From: Paenibacillus sp. FSL H7-0326
GTDB lineage: Bacteria > Bacillota > Bacilli > Paenibacillales > Paenibacillaceae
Reading direction: 5' to 3'
Length of the DNA stretch: 64,000 bases
Assembly (NCBI RefSeq): GCF_001955535.1
Contig: NZ_MPVN01000001.1
Span: 1,736,001 to 1,800,000 of the forward strand
In this document: one piece after another, positions 52,000 to 60,537 of the stretch
Numbering within the stretch: position 1 is the stretch's first letter
How the letters are laid out: the number at the start of each line of letters is the position of its first letter
Program-made: the position numbers and the translations under genes
Notes under the pieces: generated by a model
Seen by the model: the letters and a program-made list of their open reading frames with translations, nothing else
Told to the model about the DNA's origin: nothing
Databases searched by the model: none

Positions 52000-53619
52000 T
52001 TACTCACCAGCTTGTGCCTTATATTCCTTGTACGTTTCATTCGCAATTTCTAGATATTGAGACACACCTTGGCTCTCCAGTTCCGATACAAATGTATCGA
52101 ATTCGGACAGATCACGCTCGCCAAGAATGAATTTGAACGTATTCTGATCGGTATAATCCTTCAGCGGTGTGCTGAGGAGAGTGACTCTTTCGCGTTCTTC
52201 AACAGAATAAGGGATTGGTGGTTCAGCAGGAATCACTTCCTTGACTTCCTTCATATCATTTTGGAATTTAAGCTCTTCTTCACTAAACATGGAATGAAGC
52301 AGCTCTGTCGCACCACCATAAGCAAATACACCGCCGGAGAAACCATGATCGATACGCAAATCTTGTGTACCCTCTGGGTTCAAGCCATTATAGTTAATAT
52401 CGTCTACAAGCTTCCGTACTCCATTTTCCTTAGTGAACGTCTCGCCCTCTATGCCCCACTTCGCAAATTCCTGACCTTCATCACTGTAATACAACCAGTC
52501 AATGAATTGCATAATGGCTTTAAAGTTCTCGCTCTCCAATGCTTTGGAAGAGATCATCACACCATTCTCCAGTCTGGAACCGGACATTAACTGCCCTGCT
52601 GGGCCGCCAGGCACTGTAATCTTGGAAATGGAATAGTTGTCTTTGCCTAGCGTCTTATCCATATCGCTGCGATGCATGACCACCGTTTGAGAGTTGCCGT
52701 TGATGACAAAGGATTTGCCGGAAACGAATTTTTGAACCGCCTGATCATCATCCTGAGTGAAGCTCTCTTTGTCCAAAAGCCCTTCCTCTACCAGCTTGTT
52801 AAAGTACTCCAGCATTTCTTTATACTCTGGTGTCGTTGCTGTATATACGAATTGATCCTGATCTTCCTTGAAAGTGAGTCCATTGCCAAAACCCCAGCCG
52901 GCTTTGGTTCCAAAGCCCATTGCAGCAATGCTCAACGTACTATTGAATTTGAAGCGATCAGAGAATGGAATGGAGTCCGGATACTCCTCCTTCAATTGTT
53001 TAAGTGCGGTATACAGCTCATCCCAAGTCGTTGGAATCGCAATGTTGTGCTTCTCGAAAATGTCCGTTCTCACGATGAGAGTGTAGTCTGGCCATACAGC
53101 TTCATGAAGACCAGGAAGTACATAGTATTTGCCATCTTCCTGCTTGAGTCCCTCAAGCTCGTCTTCAAGCCCCCATTTCTCCACTTTATCCTTGTAGTTC
53201 GGCATCAGATCTACGTAATCGCTTACAGGAAGTGCTGCCCCCGAAGCAACAAAGGGAGCTTCTTCTCCTGGGTAAGTCTTCGGAATAATGAGCGGAGCAT
53301 CTCCAGAACTAATGAGCAGTGAACGTTTCTGGCTGTAATCACTCATCGGCACAATCGTAGGCTGCAATGTAACGCCTGTGATCTCCGTGATTTTCTTGAA
53401 GAGCGTCCAGTCTTGCTTGATCGGGTAAGCCGGATTGTCGTTATACATAATAGACAGATTAAAAGGTTCCGTCGCCTTGAACGTATCGCCTATATCGTAG
53501 GACTCCATCGCGCCCTTGTTCTGAATTTCCGCTTCCTGAGTGCCAAGGCCATTGCTGCATGCTGCCAGAGACAAGCTCAGTAATCCTGTGAGCAATACTT
53601 TACCCCATTTTTTCTTCAT
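52000..53619 (-). CDS. Carbohydrate ABC transporter substrate-binding lipoprotein (LplA-like)
   Basis: A 539-residue family 1 solute-binding protein of the large LplA type. Lipobox L-A-A-C with Cys21; the N-terminal K-A-T-E-P-F-N-L-S-I-M-Y and the L-P-V-S-D-Y-V-D-L-M-P-N-Y segment are typical of this group in Paenibacillaceae. It would present oligosaccharides, probably xylan-derived aldouronates given aguA downstream, to the two permeases encoded just before it. It lies last in the transporter operon, unlike the common order. AGGGGGATG region precedes the start. Confidence 0.92.
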   Translation of the reverse strand: MKKKWGKVLLTGLLSLSLAACSNGLGTQEAEIQNKGAMESYDIGDTFKATEPFNLSIMYNDNPAYPIKQDWTLFKKITEITGVTLQPTIVPMSDYSQKRSLLISSGDAPLIIPKTYPGEEAPFVASGAALPVSDYVDLMPNYKDKVEKWGLEDELEGLKQEDGKYYVLPGLHEAVWPDYTLIVRTDIFEKHNIAIPTTWDELYTALKQLKEEYPDSIPFSDRFKFNSTLSIAAMGFGTKAGWGFGNGLTFKEDQDQFVYTATTPEYKEMLEYFNKLVEEGLLDKESFTQDDDQAVQKFVSGKSFVINGNSQTVVMHRSDMDKTLGKDNYSISKITVPGGPAGQLMSGSRLENGVMISSKALESENFKAIMQFIDWLYYSDEGQEFAKWGIEGETFTKENGVRKLVDDINYNGLNPEGTQDLRIDHGFSGGVFAYGGATELLHSMFSEEELKFQNDMKEVKEVIPAEPPIPYSVEERERVTLLSTPLKDYTDQNTFKFILGERDLSEFDTFVSELESQGVSQYLEIANETYKEYKAQAGE

Positions 53620-53694
53620 CTCAACATCCCCCTACGATTTGTAATCTCGCAATTTGTGGTTCTCTAAGCCATTGTGACCGAGAGATAGGAATCC

Positions 53695-54567
53695 TTACCC
53701 TTTGACAGATCCGAGCATGACACCAGAAACAAAGTACTTTTGAACGAAAGGATAAATCGTTAGTATAGGTAAAATGGTAAGAACCATGGTCACCGATTTG
53801 ATGTTTGCCGATATCTGAGTCAAATTATCCGCGGAAGTCGCACCAACTGCTGCACCGCCTGTTGCCGCAGCGATCATGTTCCGCAGATAGATGGTGACAG
53901 GGAACAGCTCCTTCTTATCCAGATAGATGAAGGCTGGGAACCAGGAGTTCCAGTGTGCTACCGCATAGAAGAGAATCATGGTAGCCAGCACGGCTTTACT
54001 TAACGGAAGCACAATGCGAAGCAATATCCCGTATGTGTTCAGTCCGTCAATCGCAGCGGCTTCCTCCAGCTCCTCCGGCATATTCTCAAAGAAGGATTTC
54101 ATAATAAGCATGTTGTAGATGCTGATCGCACCGGGAAGAACAATTGCCCACATGGAGTTTGCCATTCCAAGGGTGTTGATCAGGACATAGTTCGGGATTA
54201 AACCCCCGTTAAAGAACATGGTGAACACAGCGAACACCGTCAGGAATTTGCGTCCCATCAGCCGTTTTCTGGATAAGGCGTACGCAAAGATTGTAGTCAA
54301 GAACATCGATATCAGAGTTCCGACGACAGCGTATATGATGGTGTTCTTATAGTTAGTCCAGAACATGGAATCGCTTGCAACTTTCTTGTAGGTCTCAATA
54401 TTGAAGCCTCTCGGAATCAGATTGACCTGACCGGAATTGATATAGGCTTCACTGCTGAAAGATTGAGCAACAACGTTGAGAAAAGGATATAGCGTAATGA
54501 ACACGATGAATATAAGAGCTGATGCGTTAAATACCTTAAAGACCTTATACGATACAGATTCCTTCAT
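53695..54567 (-). CDS. Carbohydrate ABC transporter permease (LplC/YtcP-like)
   Basis: A 290-residue MalG-type permease with six helices and the EAA loop E-E-L-E-E-A-A-A-I-D-G-L-N near 165-177; ends in the usual G-V-M-L-G-S-V-K-G. GGAGG is present before the ATG. Starts 12 bp after the other permease. Together with it and the LplA-like lipoprotein it forms an importer lacking an ATPase gene. Confidence 0.94.
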   Translation of the reverse strand: MKESVSYKVFKVFNASALIFIVFITLYPFLNVVAQSFSSEAYINSGQVNLIPRGFNIETYKKVASDSMFWTNYKNTIIYAVVGTLISMFLTTIFAYALSRKRLMGRKFLTVFAVFTMFFNGGLIPNYVLINTLGMANSMWAIVLPGAISIYNMLIMKSFFENMPEELEEAAAIDGLNTYGILLRIVLPLSKAVLATMILFYAVAHWNSWFPAFIYLDKKELFPVTIYLRNMIAAATGGAAVGATSADNLTQISANIKSVTMVLTILPILTIYPFVQKYFVSGVMLGSVKG

Positions 54568-54579
54568 GTGGCTGCCTCC

Positions 54580-55542
54580 TTACCATAAGCTTCTTTCCGT
54601 TACCTTGCGTGAGATCGCATTGACGGATAATACAAGGATAAGTCCGATGATAGATTCAAATAATCCGATCGCTGTCGCGTAGCTGAAGTTACTGGATCCA
54701 AGACCTACGCGATACAGATAAGTCGAGATCACGTCGGATGTCTCATAAATCAGCGGATTGTACAGGAGTAGAATCTTCTCAAAGCCGACAGCCAGGAAGC
54801 TGCCCATATTCAGAATCAGTACGGTAACAATCGTAGGCAATATCCCCGGAATCGTTACATGCAGCGTCTGTTTCCATCTGTTTGCGCCGTCAATTCTAGC
54901 TGCTTCATAGAGGGAATCATCGATCGTTGTCAGTGCAGCAAGATACAAAATTGCTCCCCAGCCCATTCCCTGCCATATTTCAGATGTGACATAAATGGTG
55001 CGGAACCAGTCAGCCTGCTGCATAAAGTTGATCGGGTCTCCACCGAAAAATTGGATCAGTGAATTGATCGAGCCATTCAAAGCCGTCAGCTGCAAGATCA
55101 TCCCTGCGACAATGACAATGGATAAAAAGTGAGGCAGGTACGAAGCCGTCTGAACAAACTTCTTGAACTTCTTGTTCTTGACCTCATTTAGCAGCAGTGC
55201 GAATACAATCGGCATCGGGAAGGTTAACAGCATCGTAAGTCCGCCCAGAATGAGCGTATTACTGAATACTCTCCAGAAGGTTGGATCCTCGATAAACATG
55301 CGGAAATAATGAAGTCCGACCCACTGCTCTCCAAAGATACTGCCCCCGGGCACAAATCTTCTAAAAGCGATAACATTACCAATCATTGGCCCATACTTGA
55401 ATATGAGCAGGTACAGAATCGGCAGAATCAATAGAGAGTAGAGCTGCCAGTCTTTACGCAGAAGATAAAGGATCGTTCTCCGTTTGCTCTTACTCACCAC
55501 CTTCATCTCCGGCATGGGTGGATTTACAGTCTTCGGTTCCAT
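54580..55542 (-). CDS. Carbohydrate ABC transporter permease (LplB-like), first gene of operon
   Basis: A 320-residue MalF-type permease with a basic N-terminal tail (K-S-K-R-R-T), six helices and the EAA loop D-S-L-Y-E-A-A-R-I-D-G-A-N near 222-234. M-G-W-G-A-I-L-Y-L-A-A-L and Y-R-V-G-L near the end are group hallmarks. TAGGAG precedes the ATG. Two cre-like sites lie 36 and 112 bp upstream, so glucose repression by CcpA is likely. Confidence 0.94.
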   Translation of the reverse strand: MEPKTVNPPMPEMKVVSKSKRRTILYLLRKDWQLYSLLILPILYLLIFKYGPMIGNVIAFRRFVPGGSIFGEQWVGLHYFRMFIEDPTFWRVFSNTLILGGLTMLLTFPMPIVFALLLNEVKNKKFKKFVQTASYLPHFLSIVIVAGMILQLTALNGSINSLIQFFGGDPINFMQQADWFRTIYVTSEIWQGMGWGAILYLAALTTIDDSLYEAARIDGANRWKQTLHVTIPGILPTIVTVLILNMGSFLAVGFEKILLLYNPLIYETSDVISTYLYRVGLGSSNFSYATAIGLFESIIGLILVLSVNAISRKVTERSLW

Positions 55543-55577
55543 AGCTTATTTCACTCCTATCCGTATAAACAAGTTGA

Positions 55578-55591
55578 TAAAACCGCTTACA
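55578..55591 (-). promoter_or_regulatory. cre-like site (CcpA operator)
   Basis: TAAAACCGCTTACA matches TGWAANCGNTNWCA at all positions but one. It lies close to the expected promoter of the LplB-like gene. Confidence 0.6.
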
Positions 55592-55653
55592 ATTCTGAAA
55601 TGAGCTATTTTTACCCATTTCGTTCTAATCCGGATTTAAACCCCCTTCTGTTG

Positions 55654-55667
55654 TTGAAGCGCTTACA
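55654..55667 (-). promoter_or_regulatory. Second cre-like site
   Basis: TTGAAGCGCTTACA matches the cre consensus at 12 of 14 positions, with a perfect right half identical to that of the site at 55578. Confidence 0.5.
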
Positions 55668-55936
55668 AATTTGCATTAAAATGAAAAAACGTGAATGGGT
55701 GCAACAAGTGGAATTGCGATCTGTGCTGAAATTGAAGCTGGATATGCAGCTTAGATATGAAGCTGTGAAAGTGAAGCTATTGCATACTAGTCATACTAGT
55801 ATGGTAGTTGGTTGCTCTTATTGTAATGAAGGAGTTTGATGAATTCAATACATTTTTCTTAAAATTTGTTATATATGCTTTAAAACGCATAAAATGGGTA
55901 AATCTGAGCTAATTAAAGGCATGATTATGAAATGAC

Positions 55937-55979
55937 AAAAAATAACGGCCTCGCGATCGGATCTGCGGAAGCCGTTATT
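55937..55979 (-). terminator. Terminator of the AlkD-like gene
   Basis: AATAACGGC pairs with GCCGTTATT; six T follow on the minus strand. Confidence 0.9.
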
Positions 55980-56012
55980 CATGAACCCTTATAATGATGT
56001 GAATCTGCTGTA

Positions 56013-56732
56013 TTAACAGATACAGGTTTTGCGTTTCTTGAACAGCCTGCCCTTCTCTTCCACTCTGCGGATATACTCCTCTGCCAGCGGTATTTTGCAA
56101 GCCGTATTCCCTACATCTACATGGACTTTGCCGATCTCTTGTGCTACATTCATTGCCTGCTCATGGAGTGGCTGGACATAGCTCCCCACGCTGATGACAA
56201 AGCCATTCATTACAGACCTCACCCAATTCTGTTCCTCATGTATCGTCGATCTTACACGTTCCAGCAAACCAGCCAGTTCTGCCAGATCAAGCTCATCGTC
56301 CGGTGTGATGGATACATAATTCGAATAGGTACTCCAGCCGGCCGTTGCAACCATCTCTTCGTCCGATTGAATCCACTTCATTGCCAGTTCTCTGGCGAAT
56401 GGACTCTCTGCGGTCAACCACGCCACCGGATACTCGGCAATCATGTACCAGTAAGCCTGCTGTACCCAAGCTTCCAGCAGCTCCTTGGAGACCAGCTTTG
56501 GATTCACGGTAAGACCTGCCAAATACATGGCATCACTATTACCTGTGCTAAATAGCGACTGCGCAACCTCCTGATCCTTCTTCACTTCCTTTACGAGCCT
56601 CTTCTTCATGTCACCGACTCTGACGCCGAAGAATGGCTCTCGAGCCCCGTGCCGCAGGAATGTCTTCTTGGTCTGCTCTGTCCCCAGCTCCTCCAGAGTG
56701 CTCATCACTTGATCTAGTGTTAATGCTCCCAC
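56013..56732 (-). CDS. DNA alkylation repair protein, AlkD-like HEAT-repeat family
   Basis: A 239-residue all-helical protein of the DNA alkylation repair family. G-V-R-V-G-D-M-K-K near 36-44, A-M-Y-L-A-G-L near 68 and W-I-Q-S-D-E near 120 follow the pattern of AlkD-type HEAT-like repeats; W-S-T-Y-S-N-Y and N-W-V-R-S-V-M-N-G-F near 165-175 line the DNA-facing groove in relatives. Family members excise bulky or positively charged alkylated bases. The C-terminal K-K-R-K-T-C-I-C tail with two Cys is unusual. Single gene. Confidence 0.85.
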   Translation of the reverse strand: MGALTLDQVMSTLEELGTEQTKKTFLRHGAREPFFGVRVGDMKKRLVKEVKKDQEVAQSLFSTGNSDAMYLAGLTVNPKLVSKELLEAWVQQAYWYMIAEYPVAWLTAESPFARELAMKWIQSDEEMVATAGWSTYSNYVSITPDDELDLAELAGLLERVRSTIHEEQNWVRSVMNGFVISVGSYVQPLHEQAMNVAQEIGKVHVDVGNTACKIPLAEEYIRRVEEKGRLFKKRKTCIC

Positions 56733-56773
56733 ACCGCTTCACCTTCTTTCCTGTCATTTTTTATCCAATCGAT

Positions 56774-58618
56774 CTATGTCATGGCCTCTTTCTTGATCTG
56801 ACTGTGAAACAAATCACTGTAAAATCCTTCTGCAGCAAGAAGCTCATCATGCGAGCCCTGCTCAATCAAGCGTCCATCCTTCAGCACCAATATCTTGTCC
56901 GCCTGCCGAATTGTATTTAAGCGATGGGCAATGACAAAGCTGGTTCGCCCTTTCATGAGCCTTGCAAGACCTTCCTGAATTTTGATCTCCGTCACCGTAT
57001 CAATACTGCTCGTCGCTTCATCGAGTACAATAATTGCCGGATTCGCAAGCATGGCACGGGCGATGGCAAGCAGCTGCTTCTGTCCTTGGCTGATGCCGCT
57101 GCCGTCTGCGCTCAGCACTTGATCGTAGCCCTTTTTAAGCCGAGTAATAAAGGAATGCGCATTCGCCAGCTTGGCAGCTTCCTCCACCTCTTCATCGGTC
57201 GCACTCAGCCGGCCATAACGAATATTTTCCCTTATCGTTCCTTCAAACAAGAAGGATTCCTGGAGCACAAAGGACATATGAGAACGAAGGCTCTCACGCG
57301 ATATCTTGGTTACATCCTGTCCATCAACAGAGATCTGCCCTTGATCGGGATTGTAGAATCTCGAGATCAGCTGGATCAGTGTGGTTTTGCCAGCACCGGT
57401 TGGCCCCACAAGCGCAACCATCTCTCCCGGCTTGGCAGAGAAGGATATGTCCTGTAGTGTTGCCCCTTTTTCCTCATAACCAAAGGACACTTGCTCAAAT
57501 CTGACCGCCCCTTCGACATGATTCAGCTTCTCTGCACCGATCTCATCCTTCATCTCCTCATCCTCATCCATGACCTCAAATACACGCTCGGCCCCTGCAA
57601 TGGCAGACAGAACGGTATTCCACTGATTCGCGAGATCATTAAGCGGTCGGGTAAACTGGCGTGCATACTCTGCAAAGATAATGATTACACCGATGGTTAT
57701 CATATCGTTAATGACCATGATGCCGCCGATTCCGGCAATGATCGCAAAGCTCAGATTGTTCAGGCTGTTCATCAGCTTCGGAATAAACCCTGATATCGTC
57801 TGCGCCCAGAAGCCTGAGAGTCTGATCTTATCATTTTTCTCCTGGAAGGAGTTAATCACTCGTTCTTCTTGAGAGAAAGCTTTGATAATTCTCTGGCCCG
57901 ATAACGTCTCCTCTATGTAACCGTTCAGATCACCCAGATTCTTCTGACGTTCCTTGAATAAAGGTCCCGTACGACGGGTAATCCAGCGCATGCCGAGCAC
58001 CATCAGCGGAATCACGATAAATGTAAGCAAAGTAAGCAGCGGGCTGAGTGTCAGCATCACGGTCACTACTCCCACCAGCGTAAGGATACTTGAAGTCACC
58101 TGAATAATGGACCCATTCAGCGTAGCGCTGACATTCTCAATATCGTTCGTGAGCCGGCTCATAATCTCCCCTTGCTGCCGTTTGCCGAAGAACGGAATTG
58201 GCAGCCGGTGCAAATGGGTGAATAGATCAAACCGCATACGATAGACCGTTTCCTGTGCGACCTCAATCATCCATATGCTTTGTAGAAAGGCAAAGATCGG
58301 ATGCAGCAGATACACTGCCCCTAGCGCACAGAGGAAGTAAATCCAATCTTGACCCGACTCTCCGACAAGATAAGTATCGATGGCAACACCAATCAGATAG
58401 GGGCCCAGCAGGGCAAGAGCTGAAGTAAGAACGACCATAAATAGAACCAGAGTAAGCTTAAGCCGTCTCTTCGCAAGATAGGACCATATTCGTTTTAGCG
58501 TCCAGGACCAATCCTTGGCCTTGGCGGTCTTCTTAGCCGCTCCCTTTCCGAGCCCTGCTTTGTTCCTGAGCACCTCGGAAGGCGGCTGTCGAAAAGGTTC
58601 AACCAGTTGTTTAAGCAT
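56774..58618 (-). CDS. ABC exporter half-transporter, catalytic subunit (BmrD/YfiC type)
   Basis: A 614-residue fused membrane/ATPase subunit. Six helices (about 55-330) precede the ATPase: Walker A G-P-T-G-A-G-K-T-T, signature I-S-Q-G-Q-K-Q (not LSGGQ), Walker B I-I-V-L-D-E-A-T-S-S-I-D with the canonical Glu, and A-H-R at the switch. The start is set at ATG 58618 with CAGGAGG upstream; 8-bp overlap with the partner gene. With the next gene it forms an asymmetric heterodimer as in multidrug exporters BmrCD, YfiBC or TM287/288. Cargo not known. Confidence 0.93.
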   Translation of the reverse strand: MLKQLVEPFRQPPSEVLRNKAGLGKGAAKKTAKAKDWSWTLKRIWSYLAKRRLKLTLVLFMVVLTSALALLGPYLIGVAIDTYLVGESGQDWIYFLCALGAVYLLHPIFAFLQSIWMIEVAQETVYRMRFDLFTHLHRLPIPFFGKRQQGEIMSRLTNDIENVSATLNGSIIQVTSSILTLVGVVTVMLTLSPLLTLLTFIVIPLMVLGMRWITRRTGPLFKERQKNLGDLNGYIEETLSGQRIIKAFSQEERVINSFQEKNDKIRLSGFWAQTISGFIPKLMNSLNNLSFAIIAGIGGIMVINDMITIGVIIIFAEYARQFTRPLNDLANQWNTVLSAIAGAERVFEVMDEDEEMKDEIGAEKLNHVEGAVRFEQVSFGYEEKGATLQDISFSAKPGEMVALVGPTGAGKTTLIQLISRFYNPDQGQISVDGQDVTKISRESLRSHMSFVLQESFLFEGTIRENIRYGRLSATDEEVEEAAKLANAHSFITRLKKGYDQVLSADGSGISQGQKQLLAIARAMLANPAIIVLDEATSSIDTVTEIKIQEGLARLMKGRTSFVIAHRLNTIRQADKILVLKDGRLIEQGSHDELLAAEGFYSDLFHSQIKKEAMT

Positions 58619-60380
58619 GCTTAGCCTCCTGTCCAAATTGGGATTCGTATATCCGTCTATACAATTCCGAATCCTGCAGAAGCTCCTGATGAGTCCCTTG
58701 AGCGATCAATCTTCCTTCATCCAGCAGCAGAATCAGATCTGACGACAAGGTTGATGAAATCTTCTGCGTAATTAGAAATGTCGTGCATGACAGCTCCGAC
58801 AGCTCGTTAAGTAGTGCTGCCTCTGTCTTGACATCGAGTGCGCTTGTACTGTCATCCAGTATTAAAATTTGTGGATTCCGGACAAGAGCTCTTGCAATGG
58901 ACAAGCGCTGCTTCTGCCCACCCGACAAGTTGACTCCACGCTGGCCGAGCATCGTATCATAGCCGTTCGTGAGCGACTCAATCGTGTGATGGATCTGGGC
59001 TTTGCGCGCAGCCTCCCTCACTTCTTCATCACTGGCCTGCGGATTTCCCCAAGCAATATTTTCCTTGACACTGCCTGTGAAGAGCACGGCTTCCTGGGGA
59101 ACATAACCGATAAAGCCGCGCAGATCGTCCACCGGATATTGCTGTACATTCTTCCCGTCAATGCGGATTATTCCTTCATCCGGATCATATAAACGAAGGA
59201 GCAGCTGTACAAGAGAAGTCTTGCCTGAGCCGGTTGCTCCCATAATCGCAATACGCTCTCCAGCCTTCGCTTCGAAGGACACGTTCTCCAGCACATGAAG
59301 GTCGCTTCCCGGATAACTGAAGCTTACCTGCTCGTATTGCACACTCTGTTTAACGGCAGAGTTCTTGCCTTCTGTTGTTATTTTAGCAGCACTGCTTCCT
59401 TCCGCTGCCTGAACAGAATCGAACCCAGCCTGATCCGTATCAAGCACTTCACTAACCCGGTGTCGCGATGCACTTGCCCGTGATAATGTAGCGACGATCC
59501 ATGAGAGCATGGATAAGGAGCCCATCGTTCTTACCGCATAATTGACGACCGCTACAACCTCTCCCATTGTCGCATCACCCGTGATGTTAATATCATTTCT
59601 CCCGAACCATAGAATGGTCAGAATGCTTGCATTCATAACAAGCATAATGAACGGCATCGTCGTTTCTGCGAAACGCTGGGCCGCCATCGTTGAATTCATC
59701 AAATGGCGAATCGAGCGTCCGAATCGTTCAATCTCATGGCCCATGCGGACGAACACCCGGATTAAACGAATGCCGATCAAATTTTCCTGTGCGACGCCAT
59801 TGACTTCATCCAATCTCTTCTGAACGGTACGGAACATGAGGGATACTTTCTTCATAATGTAAAAAATGAACAGCAGCAGCACAGGCACCGTAACCGCCAG
59901 AAATAATCCCAGCTTCACGTTGACAATCAGTGCCATGATAACGCTTCCGATCACGACAAGCGGAACACGGGTCGCAAACCGCAGCCCCATAAACACCGTG
60001 TCCTGAAGCTGGGTGATATCCCCTGTCAGCCGGATAATCAGCGAAGAGGTAGCGAACCGGTTGAATACAGCGTAAGAGAACGACTGAACCTTCTTGTACA
60101 GCGATTCCCTAAGATCGGCTCCAAAGCCTTGACTTGCATGGGCAGCATAGAACGAGCTTGAGATCCCGGCCGCAAATGCTATGAAGGCACTGATCAGCAG
60201 CACACCACCCCACGTCCACACCACAGAGAGATTCTCCTGCTGAATACCGTCATCGATAATCTTCTGGATCAGATAGGGCTGAATCAGCTCAACCATAAGC
60301 TCAAGCAGCAGCATGAATAGTGCTGCAATTGCCGCTACCTTGTACTTCCGCAAATAACTGAATATTAGAGCCATGTACAT
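58611..60380 (-). CDS. ABC exporter half-transporter, degenerate-site subunit (BmrC/YfiB type)
   Basis: A 589-residue partner with six helices (about 15-310) and an ATPase domain: Walker A G-A-T-G-S-G-K-T-S, canonical signature L-S-G-G-Q-K-Q-R, but Walker B I-L-I-L-D-D-S-T-S-A-L-D with Asp replacing the catalytic Glu and T-Q-K in place of the switch His. A linker of about 30 residues rich in Ala, Ser and Lys lies before the ATPase. These changes mark the degenerate half of a heterodimer; the neighbouring subunit supplies the intact Walker B. Confidence 0.94.
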   Translation of the reverse strand: MYMALIFSYLRKYKVAAIAALFMLLLELMVELIQPYLIQKIIDDGIQQENLSVVWTWGGVLLISAFIAFAAGISSSFYAAHASQGFGADLRESLYKKVQSFSYAVFNRFATSSLIIRLTGDITQLQDTVFMGLRFATRVPLVVIGSVIMALIVNVKLGLFLAVTVPVLLLFIFYIMKKVSLMFRTVQKRLDEVNGVAQENLIGIRLIRVFVRMGHEIERFGRSIRHLMNSTMAAQRFAETTMPFIMLVMNASILTILWFGRNDINITGDATMGEVVAVVNYAVRTMGSLSMLSWIVATLSRASASRHRVSEVLDTDQAGFDSVQAAEGSSAAKITTEGKNSAVKQSVQYEQVSFSYPGSDLHVLENVSFEAKAGERIAIMGATGSGKTSLVQLLLRLYDPDEGIIRIDGKNVQQYPVDDLRGFIGYVPQEAVLFTGSVKENIAWGNPQASDEEVREAARKAQIHHTIESLTNGYDTMLGQRGVNLSGGQKQRLSIARALVRNPQILILDDSTSALDVKTEAALLNELSELSCTTFLITQKISSTLSSDLILLLDEGRLIAQGTHQELLQDSELYRRIYESQFGQEAKHA

Positions 60381-60472
60381 TCCTCCGATGATTCACTGAT
60401 TACTCCCAAAAATACACTCATATGTATATTATAACGTAGATTGATTGTTCTCTACCTCTCTATCAGTAAAAA

Positions 60473-60505
60473 AATAACCGCACCCCTACGTAGGGTGCGG
60501 TTATT
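60473..60505. terminator. Terminator of the alcohol dehydrogenase gene
   Basis: AATAACCGCACCC pairs perfectly with GGGTGCGGTTATT around a 7-nt loop; A-rich on the left gives the T run on the minus strand. Confidence 0.92.
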
Positions 60506-60537
60506 CCTGTGCACGAATTCATCCGTCGACGTGAAAA

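Larger units (their letters stand above)
55543..56012. other. 470-bp intergenic region
   Basis: Contains the two cre-like sites and the AlkD-gene terminator listed separately, and a CATACTAGTATG palindrome at 55792-55803. A 79-codon open frame at 55600-55839 has no ribosome binding site or family resemblance and I do not regard it as a gene. Confidence 0.6.

Noticed and set aside
55792-55803. The palindrome CATACTAGTATG
   Set aside because: Short and in AT-rich non-coding sequence, with no gene in a position to use it.
55600-55839. A 79-codon open frame between the importer and the AlkD-like gene
   Set aside because: No ribosome binding site, it overlaps a cre-like site, and the sequence is low in complexity with no resemblance to known proteins.
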